In this document: piece after piece, positions 32,873 to 44,753 of the stretch | How positions within the stretch are numbered: position 1 is the first letter of the stretch | Layout: every line of letters begins with the position of its first letter | Assembly (NCBI GenBank): GCA_003586115.2 | Contig: QVOM02000049.1 | Span: 18,929,260 to 18,993,259, forward strand | DNA: 64,000 nt | From: Salvator merianae | Lineage: Eukaryota; Chordata; Lepidosauria; Squamata; Teiidae | Direction of reading: 5' to 3' | Program-made: the position numbers and the translations under genes | Notes under the pieces: model-generated | What the model was told of the DNA's origin: nothing | Databases searched by the model: none | What the model saw: the letters and a program-made list of their open reading frames with translations, nothing else

Positions 32873-35050
32873 ATCCTTTCTGGGGTGTTGTGTTATGATC
32901 CTTTCAATTCAGATGCCTTTCCTCTATTGACTTACTTTGAGAGACTGATGCCCCATTCAAGTCAATGTGGTTGTTTAGTCAATGGCAAATATATGTTAAT
33001 GGAGCACTCCGTCATGGTTGACCTATCCCCTGATTTTCATTTAGCAAGTCAGCTTAATTTAGGAGAGTAATGTCACAAAAATACGAACAAAAAGGAAATT
33101 TGCAACAGCCCCCTGCAAACATAGGTGTTCGCCAGCCAGGATTTTTCCTTCAGAAAATAAAGCATGACCTGGATCCATTTAACTTTAGTTAGATCTCATC
33201 CATAGGATCTTCTTGGCTCTTTCCTTTCCTCCCCCACAATGCATTGCCAATCAAGGTTTGTTTGCATCCCTAGCTGAAATCTGATGGGATTTTTGTGAGA
33301 TTTCTGCTATGTAGCCAGATCCCTCTGCACCCAAAATGGTTTTGCATTCCAGAGTGTGTTGGAAGTGTTTCAAAGCATTCTAGGAGTGTCAACACCGAAG
33401 ACCTCCTAGTGGGATGCCAACCTTGTGTCTAAACAATAGTTCAGAGACAGTTACACTGCTAGGTTAAAGTGATTTTCCTCACTTAAGATATACTTCTGTA
33501 AATTGTTAATATAAGCTGTTTCTGCTGACTACAAACAGCAGTTCAGTAAACCATTGAGAGTGGCCATTAAATATCATTAGACTAGTTATGATAACTTATA
33601 GGGTTTTATTTATTTTGAATGATGCTTTTAAATGCTGATTTGGATCCCAGGAACTGATATAGATAGTAGAGATAGTAGAGATGGGGATAGAATCTCCATA
33701 TGGATATTTCTTAAAAGTTCTTAGTCTTCTTTCCAAAACAGAATTATTTAAAAAAACACAGCAAGTCAATATTAGCACAGATACAGGAAAAAAATATGAG
33801 TACACTGTCGTTATAGTTTACTTTATCATTATGGTAAATGGGCAGCACATTCCACAACATGCTGGTTTATGTATTCCTTTTGTGTCCCCCCCCCCTTTTT
33901 TTTAAAGTATGTAATGGCATTTTAAAAAAGAAAAATAAAGTGACAAGAATGCAGGAAATCGATACATCCCGCAGGCAGTGATAGCAATCCGGTGCTGTCT
34001 TTCCTTTGAAAAGCTACAGTCCGCCTCTGCCATTTCATATGATCATAAAGTTCACAGCTGATGATGGGAAGAGATTCATATGGGTTTTATATTTCAAAAG
34101 AGTATACCATCAGAGTTAATATTTATGTGCCAGTGTGGCAAGCTACCAGTGCTATATGTGGAGCTGGGTACCATTTTGCTTTACTTAAGGGAAATCCAGG
34201 GTGAATAAAACACCAACTTTTCAAATATGACATTTAATCCATGCATGTAAATCAAACTGTGGGAGGAATCTATTATTCATTATTAAAAGGGCACCATATT
34301 TTTATCATACTGAAAATGAAATCTAAATGGTGTGAAAAATTTAGTGGCTTCTGTTGAAGTTTCAACACACTTATCATCCAGTCACTGAGCTAAGCCTGGC
34401 TCTCTTGTTAGACTGTAACTACCAAAATAATAAGCTCAACATTTTTTGGTGCATGCAGATATTGGAGAGAAGGCTGATCACAGGTTTACAAAAAAAGATG
34501 CAATTATTTTTAATGTAAGGCTTCCTAATTCATTCCACAGAACAAGTGCTTAGTAATATTTGGAATAAGATTGGTATAAAGAAGTATAACTTTGTTGTTG
34601 TTAGTCATGTCCACAATTGTCTCCCCTGCAGTTTTTTTTTTTTTTTTTGTGAAAGCAACATATATCAGAATCTGATTAACATGACGTAAGGTATCAGTTC
34701 TCAAAATATGGTGAGACCAACATTTGCTGAACCTCTTTTTTCCTCTTTGTCAGCATATGAGTAGGAGCTAAGATGCAATACAAATGTAGTATTGGTAGTT
34801 GAGCCAGAGGAAATACTTTTGTTTTATTATTCCATTTGTAAGAAGTTTCTACAGAAGTTTTGTAGCTTTTCTTTAATTGATACATGTGAACATGGATAAG
34901 CACATATCTGCTAATTTTCACCCAACTCAAATATACACATTTCTATCTATACAGTACATATTTTTGCATTAAGTTCACATCAGTTAGACTAGTGCATTGC
35001 ATAACACATTCACATTGGTTGTATGTAACTAGATAAACAGATAGATGAAC

Positions 35051-35054
<4 letters not shown>
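32873..35054. other. Intron 7, nothing recognised
   Basis: AT-rich with a C-run at 33887-33894 and a T-run at 34632-34648. No exon compatible with phase 0. Confidence 0.45.

Positions 35055-35100
<46 letters not shown>
35055..35100. repeat. (TA)n microsatellite
   Basis: 23 pure TA units, directly beside the 51-bp-arm inverted repeat that follows. Confidence 0.98.
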
Positions 35101-35103
<3 letters not shown>

Positions 35104-35113
35104 GCACAAACAA

Positions 35114-35251
35114 ATTTCTGTTAATTTGATTAAATGTGCATATATGTGTGCATTACATACATAGTGGTATATAAGTCCTATAAATAAATATATGAATGCA
35201 CTATGTATATAATGCACACATATATGCACATTTAATCAAATTAACAGAAAT
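35114..35251. repeat. Inverted repeat with 51-bp near-perfect arms
   Basis: Arm 35114-35164 (ATTTCTGTTAATTTGATTAA onward) returns as its reverse complement at 35201-35251, with one or two mismatches. The arms enclose a 36-bp AT-rich loop. Together with the adjoining TA tract it would form a stable hairpin. It may be a small MITE, but no duplication was identified. Confidence 0.85.
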
Positions 35252-35474
35252 ACTCCGGCTAAATACAAAAGTGGAACGGAATTCCTTGTTAAATATGAAT
35301 ATGTGTAAAAATGATTTTTTTTAAAAAAATGTTTAAACCCCTACTATTCTTCCATTACATTTTAACACAGCATATTAGCTATTTTATTTTATGTATTGTA
35401 CTCTAGCTTGCTGTATAGCCCAAGACCTCAGAGCAGGTTGCAACAATTGAAGGCTGCATCCAGACATCGCTTAC

Positions 35475-35566
35475 TTATTCCACTATATTTGGACATTCCA
35501 GAATGCAGCATGGATATTCCAGAATATCCATGCTTTATTCTGGAATATCCAAATATAGCGGAATAA
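35475..35566. repeat. 92-bp palindrome (TTATTCC...GGAATAA)
   Basis: The arms TTATTCCACTATATTTGGAC and its partner ending ATATAGCGGAATAA are reverse complements, continuing through ATTCCAGAATGCAGCATGGA to a centre at GATATTCCAGAATATC. There are only a few mismatches. GGCTGCATCCAGAC just upstream also occurs near 60853, hinting at a MITE family. Confidence 0.85.
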
Positions 35567-37134
35567 ATCAGCAATTTCACTTTCATCAGAATAGGGAGAT
35601 TGGCAACCGGGCAATTGTTATTTAACATTTTTGGTCCAGGTAGGTCCTTGCTTGGAAGGGTTGCACCACAACTTCCTTCAGGGCCAATAGCATCTTTGAG
35701 AACTCTGCACCAGGAAGTGCACAAGGGCCTCCCATGAGGAATATGGGAAGTCCTGCCTACTGCTGGTATGCTCCATCTGCTAAGGTTGGAGAGTGACCCA
35801 GATCAGGAGACTCCTGATCTACATTACTGGTAGTCCTTGGCATCATGATTGTTAGTGGCACTTACTGGGGCTGATAGGAGATGAAGTTCATATATGGAGG
35901 ACACTGCTTTATTTACTTCTGTTTCAGAGCAACTTTTGTTAAGCAATTGAAGTTTCTCTACCTGGGAAGCACATGCTTTTAGTTCTGGGCTACAAAAAGG
36001 ATGAGACAGATAATTTGTACAGAATATCTCATATATTTGTAAAAATATTCAGATATGGAAATCATAAAAACTGAATGCCCCAAGTTTCCTTATTTTATTT
36101 TATTTTATTTTATTTTATTTATAAAATGATTATCAAAAATGTTGTGATTTAGGTCAGGTCACTCTCCATACTACAATGCTTAGGTTAATCAAAAATCACA
36201 TTTGAGAACAACAGACTATAGATTTTTTGCTTTACTTTAATAGGCCTAAACTCTCCACATTTGTCAGATACTCGGTGTTTTAGCATACCGCCTATGTACC
36301 TCATGTTGTAGTTAGGAATCAGAGAAATATTTTTTACATTTTTCTCTTTGTTTCATTCCCTTTCTTTGGAGGAAGGCCAACTTGCAAAGGTACCCAGATA
36401 GAACAGCTCTAGATAAATGAAGGGCAGTGATTGGGTGAAAACAGTGTAGTCAGGGTTAGCAACAGCCATCCTTTCACTGCTACTCCCTGCTGGTCATAGA
36501 AAAGAAAAATATATATATATTGGCAGCAGATGTGTTGGGAATGAGGTAATTAGTGCCAGATGCAGAGGCTAAAGCACATGGGAGGCAACCATTATTCTCT
36601 TGTTATCTAAAAGACAAGAGATATTCTTATTTGCATGGTGTTCTTGTCTATTTCTAGGCTATTCCTATGCAATCATGACAAGTTCTATTCTTTCCATCCA
36701 AAGAACTTGTTACAACTTTCTTCTGGAATCTTTTCAGGGCAAGAATAAAAATACTACAGTTGCTTTCTTGATTCCTAAGCTCTTTCCTACTCTGGGTTGA
36801 TCAGGAACACATTAAAAGAAATAACCTGTGACACAGGCAGAAGAATAAAAGAGGGTAGTAATTTAAAAAGAGGACAGAAATCCCCCAATAATTTTCATGT
36901 GCTATGTACATGATGAGTTTTCCTCAAGCACCATTGCAGAGGCAATCTGTGAGATCAATTATTCAGTGAGTGGGGTTTCTTTCCTCATAAAGTAGCCAGG
37001 AATGAGGAAAAGGCACTCAAGCGCTCACTGTTCCAAAGGCACCGCTTCTGAGTAAAGCAGCAAAAATTACATCCACACATAAAAGATGCAGTAATATTGG
37101 GGCAACCAGAGGGTGTTTCCATCACACACAGTTG
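35567..37134. other. Intron 7, mostly unrecognised
   Basis: Contains a (TATTT)n tract at 36091-36120. No exon or other repeat is supported. Confidence 0.45.
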
Positions 37135-37335
37135 CACTGATGCTGGTTACCATTGGGTTGTGACTGATTCCTGGTTGACTGCATGGGTGTCTCTGTGGGC
37201 ACCTCCACACAGTTTTCTTGGCAGAGATACAGAAGTGGTTTGCTGTTACCTACTTCCTGAGAGAGGCCGGGAGTGAACTGGCAACTCTTTGCTTTCTAGG
37301 CTGCTTGTATTTCCACTGTGCCACAGTCTCTCCCA
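37135..37335 (-). mobile_element. tRNA-derived SINE, minus strand (second copy)
   Basis: The reverse complement reads GGGAGAGACTGTGGCACAGTG, then CCAGTTCACTCCC (box B), CAAACCACTTCTGTATCTC, TGCCAAGAAAACTGTGTGG and CAGGAATCAGTCACAACCC. It is the same family as 21095-21295. Confidence 0.7.
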
Positions 37336-37499
37336 ACACAGTGGCATATGCCATGCAAAAATACACCATCTATTACAGGGCTCCCAAAAAACTCTGAAAG
37401 CACAATATACAATGGGGCCACTGTGGGTACTGCTGGGCATCCCTTTCTGAAGGGACATTAGCTTGCCTTGTGGGTGTGGTAGAGGAGCAGGAAGAAACA

Positions 37500-37842
37500 A
37501 CTCACAGTGTGGATGCTGGCCTGACTGCCCTAACAGTGGCCATGGAAAGATTCAGCTGTTGCCATAGCAATTGGGGATATGGCGAGTGACTCTGCAGCTG
37601 CAACTGTGCCACTCTGCCCACTCACAGCATTTACACTCAGAGGAGGGTGCAAATGCTGGTGACCAGGAACAATCCAGCTGCTCCTGGTCCAGCTGTGGAC
37701 ACTGATTTTGTTGTCCAGAGATAATAGTGTTCGGGAGTGGCTGTAGCTGCTTCCAGATGCTGCATTAGCGGGGCTGTGTGAATGCACTTACCGGATGAGT
37801 GCCTCATCACTCATTGCAGATAAAGTGTGAACAGGTCCATGC
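37500..37842. mobile_element. GGGCCTGTTCACAC-family MITE, copy 6 (reverse orientation)
   Basis: Ends AAAGTGTGAACAGGTCC. It carries GGAACAATCCAGCTGCTCC, GCAAATGCTGGTGACCAGG, CTGTTGCCATAGCAATTGGG in the orientation opposite to most copies. The left end near 37500 is approximate. Confidence 0.65.
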
Positions 37843-37966
37843 TTTCCCACCCATACACTTTCTCCTGTTCAAAAGCTTTCTGAAACCACAAGCAAACAGA
37901 TGGAAGCCTAAGCTAAAATGAGGCAAATGAACAGGAGAAGAAATGCTTGCTCACTTCCTTTCAAAT

Positions 37967-37973
<7 letters not shown>

Positions 37974-38005
<32 letters not shown>
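37974..38005. repeat. (AC)n microsatellite
   Basis: About 16 AC units with a single T near the start. Confidence 0.95.
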
Positions 38006-38008
<3 letters not shown>

Positions 38009-38756
38009 TGTGCAAAGTAGAAAAATACCAAGAACAAAGCAGGAGGCAGAGATAGTGTTGGCTTTTACTGATGTGTTTGTGGACAAAGTATTTAAGGCAT
38101 CTCCAAAGAAAGATGGATAGTTGGAAAGGGGTTTCTTATCAGAGCTATATGTGGTTGTAGCCTAATTATGACTGTGGAATGTGTCCATCTGCCTCTTAAG
38201 AAAATGTAAGCGACCCACCAGGAGGACAGGTGGAACACAGGACATCTACAGAATGGAAATGTACCCATGGATGACTGAAACTTCTTTGATTCTACCTTCT
38301 GCTGTAGCATGTGCATCAGTTTGATTTTTAGGGTATAGGTCTGTCCTCATGGTGAGGAAAAGGTGGATAGAGAAACAGTATCTTCTTGACTGCACAACGC
38401 TAGAACCAGGGGCACCTAATGAAGCTGATGGGCAGAGAATCAGGACTGTGAGGGGAAGTATTTTTTTCACCCAGAAAGCCATCAGTCTATGGAATTTACT
38501 ACCAAAAGAGGTGGTGACAGCAATCAGCCTGGATAGCTTTAAGAAAGGACTGAACAGATTTGTGGAGGTCAGGTGTATCAATGGCTACTAGAATGGATGC
38601 CTAGGTGTACAGCCTTCAGGTTGAAGAGACAGGCAGGGTGCCTCTAAAGACCATTTGCAGGAAATTGAGAATCGGGGAAGATTTTGTCTTTTGTCTTCTG
38701 CTTGAGATACCCAAAAACGATTGGTGGGCAACTGTGGGAGACAGGATATTGGGACA

Positions 38757-39937
38757 CTTTTGCACTTACCATATCAGAACAAGATAACTATCCTGTAATG
38801 ATGGTAATGATCCTTACCATGGCAATGGCTGGGAAGTGTCCAGCTGCTGTCATGGTGATCAGCAGTGCCACTCAGCACACAGGTGCAATTGTGCATCATG
38901 CAGATGCAGTCACCAAGCATGGCATAGTACAGCAGCGTATTCTAACCTGGAAATGGGTGTGAATGCACTTCACCAGGAGCTGACTATCAGTGCACAGTAA
39001 AGCTGTGGAGCACTAATTTGTGCTCTTCAGCTAGTCATTGGGAGCAGCATTATGCTGCTCCCAGTTACAAGAACCTCCACAGAGTATGGAAGCACTGTAC
39101 TAGTGAGCATCTCAGAAATAGGGATGGGCGAAAACTTTCGCACCTTCGCCTTTCCGCTGTTTTCGTACCAAGGGCGAAAAAACCCTTCCCCACGAACGCG
39201 AAGAGCAGAAAACTTACCTTGCCTTCGCTGCCTTCGCTGCCTAGTAAAAGTTCTACTTCCTCCAACGTGGAGAAAGTAGAATTTCTACTGGCTGCTGTAC
39301 TGGTGTCAGCAGTTGGTCAATATATTTGACTGACTGCTGACACCAGCCTATTGGATGCCTCGCTTCCCTGCTGCCAGGGAAACAGGCATCCAATAGAGGC
39401 TTCCCTGATGGGAGTGGGGAGTGCAGACGAGCCGGAGGGCTCAAAAAGGACACGCGCCGCATGGTTCTACGAACGGTAAGTTTTTTACTTTACTTTTTTT
39501 ATTTTTATTTTACTTGTGTGTTGGGGGGGGGGATGAAGGGGCTTTTCTTTTTTATTTTATTTGTGTGTGGGTGTGTGTGTAGGGCTTTTCTTTTTTATTT
39601 TATTTGTGTGGGGGGGGTGCAGGGTGTAGGGGCGGCATGGCTTCGTTGGCAGCAATTGCCCAGCCTGCCGCCTCTATGCCATTCACCCTTAAAGATATAC
39701 TGCCACCATATCTTTAAGGGAGGATGGGTGCAGAGCCAGTAGGCTGGCCAGCGACTGGCAATGAAGCCATGTGCAAAAGGCTTCGCAGCGAAAGCGAAGC
39801 CGGCGTCTTTCATCGTGGGTTTTTCATGCGAAGATTTTTTTTGCCGGCCTCGCTTCGCTGCGAAGCGAAAAGCAGAAAATGCCTTCACGCACACCCCTAC
39901 TCAGAAACTCGCTAGTACAAAGTGTGAAGAGGCCCCT
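38757..39937. mobile_element. GGGCCTGTTCACAC-family MITE, copy 7, inserted in LINE and split by hAT
   Basis: Left end GACACTTTTGCACTTACC, then CAAGATAACTATCCTG and GGCTGGGAAGTGTCCAGCTG. It is interrupted at 39111-39118 and resumes at 39900 as CTCAGAAACTCGCTAG. It ends AAAGTGTGAAGAGGCCCC. TGG lies on both sides (38754-38756 and about 39938-39940), consistent with a 3-bp duplication of LINE sequence. Confidence 0.78.
39119..39899. mobile_element. 781-bp hAT MITE (8-bp TSD CTCAGAAA)
   Basis: Starts TAGGGATGGGCGAAAAC and ends CACGCACACCCCTA. CTCAGAAA is repeated perfectly at 39111-39118 and 39900-39907. The interior has three separate hairpins (CTGGTGTCAGCAGT with its complement at 39300-39345; ATTGGATGCCT with AGGCATCCAAT at 39350-39397; CCCTTAAAGATATACTG with its partner at 39687-39720). 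It also has a G/T-rich stretch of about three 55-60 bp units built on GGGGCTTTTCTTTTTTATT. There is no transposase. Confidence 0.9.
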
Positions 39938-39999
39938 GGACTAAATGAGCAGTGGCCTGATCCAGCAGTGCTCCTCTGATGTTCTCCTCTTGATATTAT

Positions 40000-41370
40000 A
40001 TTTGGAGATATTTTACTCATAGATAGATTCAGTGATTGTAGAATCTGATTTTATCCACAATTTTTCTAAAAATTCTATTTTAAAACTATACAAGTTTTCA
40101 TCAGCCTTATCTACTCTGTTTACCCTTCCATTTACTTCTGTTTGTTGTAATAATTGTTACCACATCATGTTTAGTGTTGCATTTTTTCAGAACATAGTAT
40201 CTTAGAAGGAGTTATTTGCAAATATTTGAGTGCTTGAAAATGTCATATTATTGTTTTTTGATTAACCAGAAGAAATTAGGGAAATTTGATGATATTGTTA
40301 TTTTATATAGGTTTGGGACTTGATAAATGCTGATCTAATTGAATAGCAGATGTTCAAAAATCATATCTTTATGCGTTGAGGGGCTTTGTCATTTTGGGAC
40401 TGTAAAAATAATAGGCTCTGTGCAATATTCTCCTAAGTTCAATTCCTGGGAGAAAAAAGAAACAAACAAAGCAAGTAAGAATTTATCTCCTTTAACTGTG
40501 ATAAACCCATGAGCAAGTTGGACTTCTTGGTAGGACACTTTACAGATAAATCCCTAAACTGAACCTGCTAATTTGAAATATTCAAATAGATCTCATTTTT
40601 CCTCTTGAGTATTTCCATGCTGAAATACAGTGACATATGGGGAAGTATATGAGAACAAAACCATTATAAAGTATTTGATTTCAGAAGTAGTTATCAAGAG
40701 ATGAGTTTATCTCAATAAGTTTTTGGTCTATTAAATGGAACAATAATCAGTACAAAGCAAGAAAAGGATCATAGGACTGTTCTTCTTTGCTCTGCAACCT
40801 GAAGAAATTTGGGTTAAACAAGATTTTCAGACAAATTCAGTCCATAACCAATAGAAGATATAGTAGAAGTAGCAAGAAAGATTTCAAAAAGAAAGAATAG
40901 ATGAGTGGAAGAGTAAGTGATTGCAACATACTGGATCCAGTTACTGGCATTCCCATCATTAACAATCTGAGATAGCAGAGATACTAATACTGATACTAAT
41001 ACTATTAAATGTTTATATATAACACCCCAATCACCAAAGGGCAGAACAACAGACAAACAAAAGAATATAAACATATAAATTAAACACTATATATATATAT
41101 ATATAAATGTATATATAAATCAACGTGTGTGTGTGTGTGTATACACGTATAATTGAAATGCCTATTGTAATTTTCCCTTTAAGTTAAGAAATTCAGCCAA
41201 AATTGTTTATCAGCAAGACAAACATGTATTTTCTACCATATTTTTAGGCAAGGGGGTTGTGGGATGACAGAATATAATCAATTTTTAAAAGAGGCTGTAG
41301 GAGTCTATCAAGCACATAATACAAAACCACTTCCTCAGTCAGGAATTTAAGTATTTATGGCTGCTACCAC
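40000..41370. other. Intron 7, nothing recognised apart from simple repeats
   Basis: AT-rich. A compound TA/GT microsatellite occurs at about 41088-41142. No exon in compatible phase. Confidence 0.45.
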
Positions 41371-41374
41371 TGTG

Positions 41375-41690
41375 AATCCAAGGGCAGTTTGGTCAGAAGC
41401 CTTATCCCTTCTCTGCTCTCACAGAAGTTCTGTGCAAGCTAGATTACAATGGTATGTTAAGATCACAAAGACATGTTTTTCTTGTAGTTCCATCACCCTC
41501 AGATGGATATTTCCATCACCCTCAGAGGATATTTACTATGGTGGCTCCCAAGCTCTGGAACAGCCTACCTGATGTCAACACTGTATGGTTTTCAGCACCT
41601 GGTTAAAACATTTCTCTTTGCTCAGGCCTTTGATGTTTAGCTCCCTCTGAATGTTATCCTGCCATAGTTGGGTTGAAAAATGTTTTTTTT
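41375..41690 (+). mobile_element. L2-like LINE 3' fragment
   Basis: ATGGTGGCTCCCAAGCTCTG reads as MVAPKLWNS, and AACAGCCTACCTGATGTC follows. This is the C-terminal L2 pattern, followed by CATTTCTCTTTGCTCAGGCC of the trailer. It is short and decayed. Confidence 0.5.
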
Positions 41691-42413
41691 TAAAAAATGA
41701 ATTATTTTATAATTCCAATATAATTAATATAATTTATAATTTATTCAATAATAAATGTTGAATTATTTAATATTTTATTCATAGATGCATAAAATATGGA
41801 AGAAAAGTGTTCAGATGTAGCTGCCTAAAAAAGATATTCCAACCTCTATTCTTGCAAGACAATTTCCAAGAACTATGTAATGTAGAAAGTATTTGAAATG
41901 TAATTATCTACAGAGTCAGCTTATTACAAAGTTTTTAAGCAATAATCTATAGAATCAGGAGATTACAGTACAAGGGCAGTGAGTAGCTTATGATACAACT
42001 CTCAAATACGAGTAAGGTAGGAAATGTGTTTCTGTCCCCAGGGGGTGCGGCCATTTTAATGAGAGCCAGAAGAAAGGAAACTGAATGCCAGTCTTTTTGT
42101 GGACTTCCTGCCACTGATTCATATTCTAGAGATTCGTGGATTTAATGTCACACTTTAGACCTCAAAGGACTAAAAGTGGCATGAACACCAGCCCTACCAA
42201 TTTATTCCTTGACTGTAGAAACAAAAAGTTATTTTACTTTTTGCTCAAAAATCTTGAGAGGGACAAAATTTGATAAGGAACAAAACTTAAAGATTTTGAA
42301 GTCAGAAGGAGTTTTCCTTTCCTGAATCCATGGCTCAGAAAAACTGCAGAGCAGTGCAAAGAAAGTGCAAGACAGCTAATTCTTATACTTTAAATCTCAA
42401 AGATCTAGCTGTG
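41691..42413. other. Intron 7, nothing recognised
   Basis: AT-rich (TTATTTTATAATTCC and the like near 41700-41790). No supported feature. Confidence 0.45.
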
Positions 42414-42416
42414 TTA

Positions 42417-42890
42417 GGGCCTATTCTCACTTACTGCATAGTGAACAACCAGATGCTCACTGCACAGGCCTGTCTGCATGTTGGCACCATGTCCTGGAGT
42501 GCCTTCAGCTACTCCCAGATATTATTAGCTATGGAAAACAAAACTGCTGTCCACAGCTGGACTGGGAGAAGCTAGATTGCTCTTGTTCAGCAGCATTTGC
42601 ACTCTCTTCCAGGTGCAATGCTGTGAGCAGGCGTGGCAATGTAGCTGCAGCTGTGCAGTCATGCACTGTGTCTCGATCACCATGGCAATGTCTGGATGTG
42701 TATTGGCTATTGCTGTGGCCCTTGTCATGGTAATCCAGCCTGGCCTGGTCTGGCCATCCACACTTCAAGTGTTGGTGGTCTGATTCAGATCTTTTCTTGC
42801 CCTTGGAGTGTGGATGGCTGCCTCCATGCCTGATCCTTACTAGCATGATATGGTAATGTTAAACCATACCAGGCCAGCAAACAGGCTAGA
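42417..42890. mobile_element. GGGCCTGTTCACAC-family MITE, copy 8 (3-bp TSD TTA)
   Basis: Starts GGGCCTATTCTCACTTACTG and ends CAGCAAACAGGCTAGA. It is flanked by TTA at 42414-42416 and 42891-42893. Landmarks: AACTGCTGTCCACAGCTGG, CAGCAGCATTTGCACTC, CATGGCAATGTCTGG. The open frames on both strands within it are spurious. Confidence 0.72.
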
Positions 42891-42901
42891 TTAGTAAGCA
42901 A

Positions 42902-43457
42902 GATCAGTCTGGATCAGTAAGCAAGGGGGGTCTAGTAGCACCTTAGAAAGCAGGTGGTAGCATGAGATTTCATAAACTAAGCCTACTTCATCAAATGCAA
43001 GGCTTAGGGCCTGTTCACACTGTTTTGCTAGTGAGCGTGCAGATGCTCACTAGTGAAATGCATCCATACTTTGTGGAGGCCCTTGCAGTTGGGAAAAGGC
43101 TACAGCCACTCTTGATCACTACTTGCTGTGGACGTGGTGCAGCTGTGGCTGTGCAGTCATGCCGTATCCCTGGTCATCTTGGCAGCAGCTGGATGTTTCC
43201 CTGGCTGCTGTCATGGCATGGTCAGCCAGCATTCACACTGGGAGTGCTGGTAAGCTGTTGCTAGGATATTCCAGCCCTTGCAGTGGAAATGGCTGTTGCA
43301 TTGCAAGTCTGTTCAATCTTGAAATGTTCGCTTGTGAACATTCCAAGCTGGAAAGTGTGGAAAGGTCCTTAGTCTACAAAAGCTCATGTTACCAACTTAT
43401 TTCTCTCTGTTAGTCTCAAAGGTGCTCCCCCCTTGCTTACTGACCCAGACTGATCTT
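42902..43457. mobile_element. Element with ~40-bp inverted ends, host of MITE copy 9
   Basis: Left end GATCAGTCTGGATCAGTAAG, then CAAGGGGGGTCTAGTAGCACC. The right end is the reverse complement of GATCAGTCTGGGTCAGTAAG, then CAAGGGGGGAGCACC. The body carries GCATGAGATTTCATAAACTAAG at left and ACAAAAGCTCATG at right, which also pair. A partial copy lies at 31381-31456. Its own target duplication is not resolved. Confidence 0.65.
43017..43368. mobile_element. GGGCCTGTTCACAC-family MITE, copy 9 (3-bp TSD TTA)
   Basis: GGGCCTGTTCACACTG at the left and CTGGAAAGTGTGGAAAGGTCC at the right; TTA at 43014-43016 and 43369-43371. It has the fullest set of internal landmarks: GTGAGCGTGCAGATGCTCAC, GGCAGCAGCTGGATGTTTCC, CATTCACACTGGGAGTGCTG, GAAATGTTCGCTTGTGAACATT. 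Confidence 0.85.
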
Positions 43458-44753
43458 TCTTTCTTTAAATCTATAAAAAAATGGTAGCAACTGCACATAT
43501 TCACAAAACTTCACAAAAGATGGTAAAAACTGCATATTTTCACACAATTTCTGTTTAGGGGGATTTTTTTTCCTCGGGAAAAAAAAATGTTTTGGGGCTT
43601 TAGAGTTTCTGGGAGTGTTACAACTCTATTCAGGATATGAATACCAAAGTCTATTGAGTATTTTAATCACCCTAATTTCTTGGTTTCAGAAATAAAGGTA
43701 AAACGTTTTGAACACAGCTGTTTCTGAGAAGAGGGTGTGTGCAGTATACTTCTCATTGAGATCACCAGTAAAAAAAAGATACATGTTGATCTTATAAAGA
43801 TGTTGTCACATTCACACATCTGGGACCCTACACAGTCAGATGCCTTGACTGAAGGTGTCTTTTGTCAATAATTTGGTAACTGATATTTTTACATCTCCAA
43901 TGGTTGTTTATTGAAAAATGGTAAATCTGGTTTAAATGAAACTTGATATTATCAGTTGTTTAATAGGAGCTGCCAGAAGGTTATGGCATGTTTCAATCGG
44001 AGTTTCTGTTTCATTTTATACATTCACAAATCATTCATTTAAAGTATGAGCATACACAGAAGTGACACTGCACATATACTTTGAAAGGAAAGCTACTTTG
44101 ATTTCTGTCCCCTGACAGCTCTCAGTTACAATTTTTAAGCTGAGAAAATTCAAATAGATTCATTTGATCAGTTGGAAGTGGTGTTGCTGGTGCTATTGTA
44201 CGTAATGGTTTTGATTCACAGTTCCATGCAGGAATGTCCTGTGAACATAGCAGTATATAAAAGACGGCCTCATTGTTTTCAAGGGATGGAACAATTTAGT
44301 CAGGCATCTCCATTCTCTCTGCACTTAAGAGAAGTTTTCTTGAAACCAAAGAATATTGGCAGTTCCATTTGCATACTGTAGGTCTTGTGTTTGGAGATTC
44401 TGTACTGAGCTGAATTTCTCAAACCACATTGCAAATAAATATTCATTACTTGCAGAGAGAAAGAGGAGAGGAAGAAGGAAATCTGTATGATTTCTCGAGA
44501 TTAATCAGCATTCCAATGGGTTAGCAGTAATAAGACGACTTCTAAGAACTGCCCGTTTAAGACACTTACATTTGTAAGCATTTTGTAATTCAGTAATGCC
44601 AGATAACTGGAAAAGTTCAAAAAGAGAACATTTTTGTAAGTGTATTTGATTTGGAAGGATCAAATTCTTTCCCCCCCCTTCTTTATACAACTCTAACTTC
44701 AGTTCCTTCCTATTAAGTTTGCCTTGTTTTGTTCCAATCTGCTGATTCCTTAG
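43458..44753. other. Intron 7, 3' end: nothing recognised
   Basis: AT-rich, ending in TTCCTTAG before exon 8. No supported feature. The open frame 44172-44381 has no splice context. Confidence 0.45.

Larger units (their letters stand above)
38340..39990 (+). mobile_element. CR1-like LINE 3' end, host of a two-level MITE nest
   Basis: The left part (38340-38756) encodes LEPGAPNEADGQRIRTVRGS, FFTQKAISLWNLLPKEVVTA and then ISLDSFKKGLNRFV. It continues into CTTCTGCTTGAGATACCC and GACAGGATATTGG. The 3' UTR resumes at about 39938 as TGGACTAAATGAGCAGTGGC, CTGATCCAGCAGTGC. It is the same family as 9293-9812. The material in between is a long-family MITE that itself contains a 781-bp hAT MITE. Confidence 0.82.

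Noticed and set aside
35029..35229. Minus-strand frame with an Ile/Tyr repeat
   Set aside because: It is the translation of the (TA)n microsatellite.
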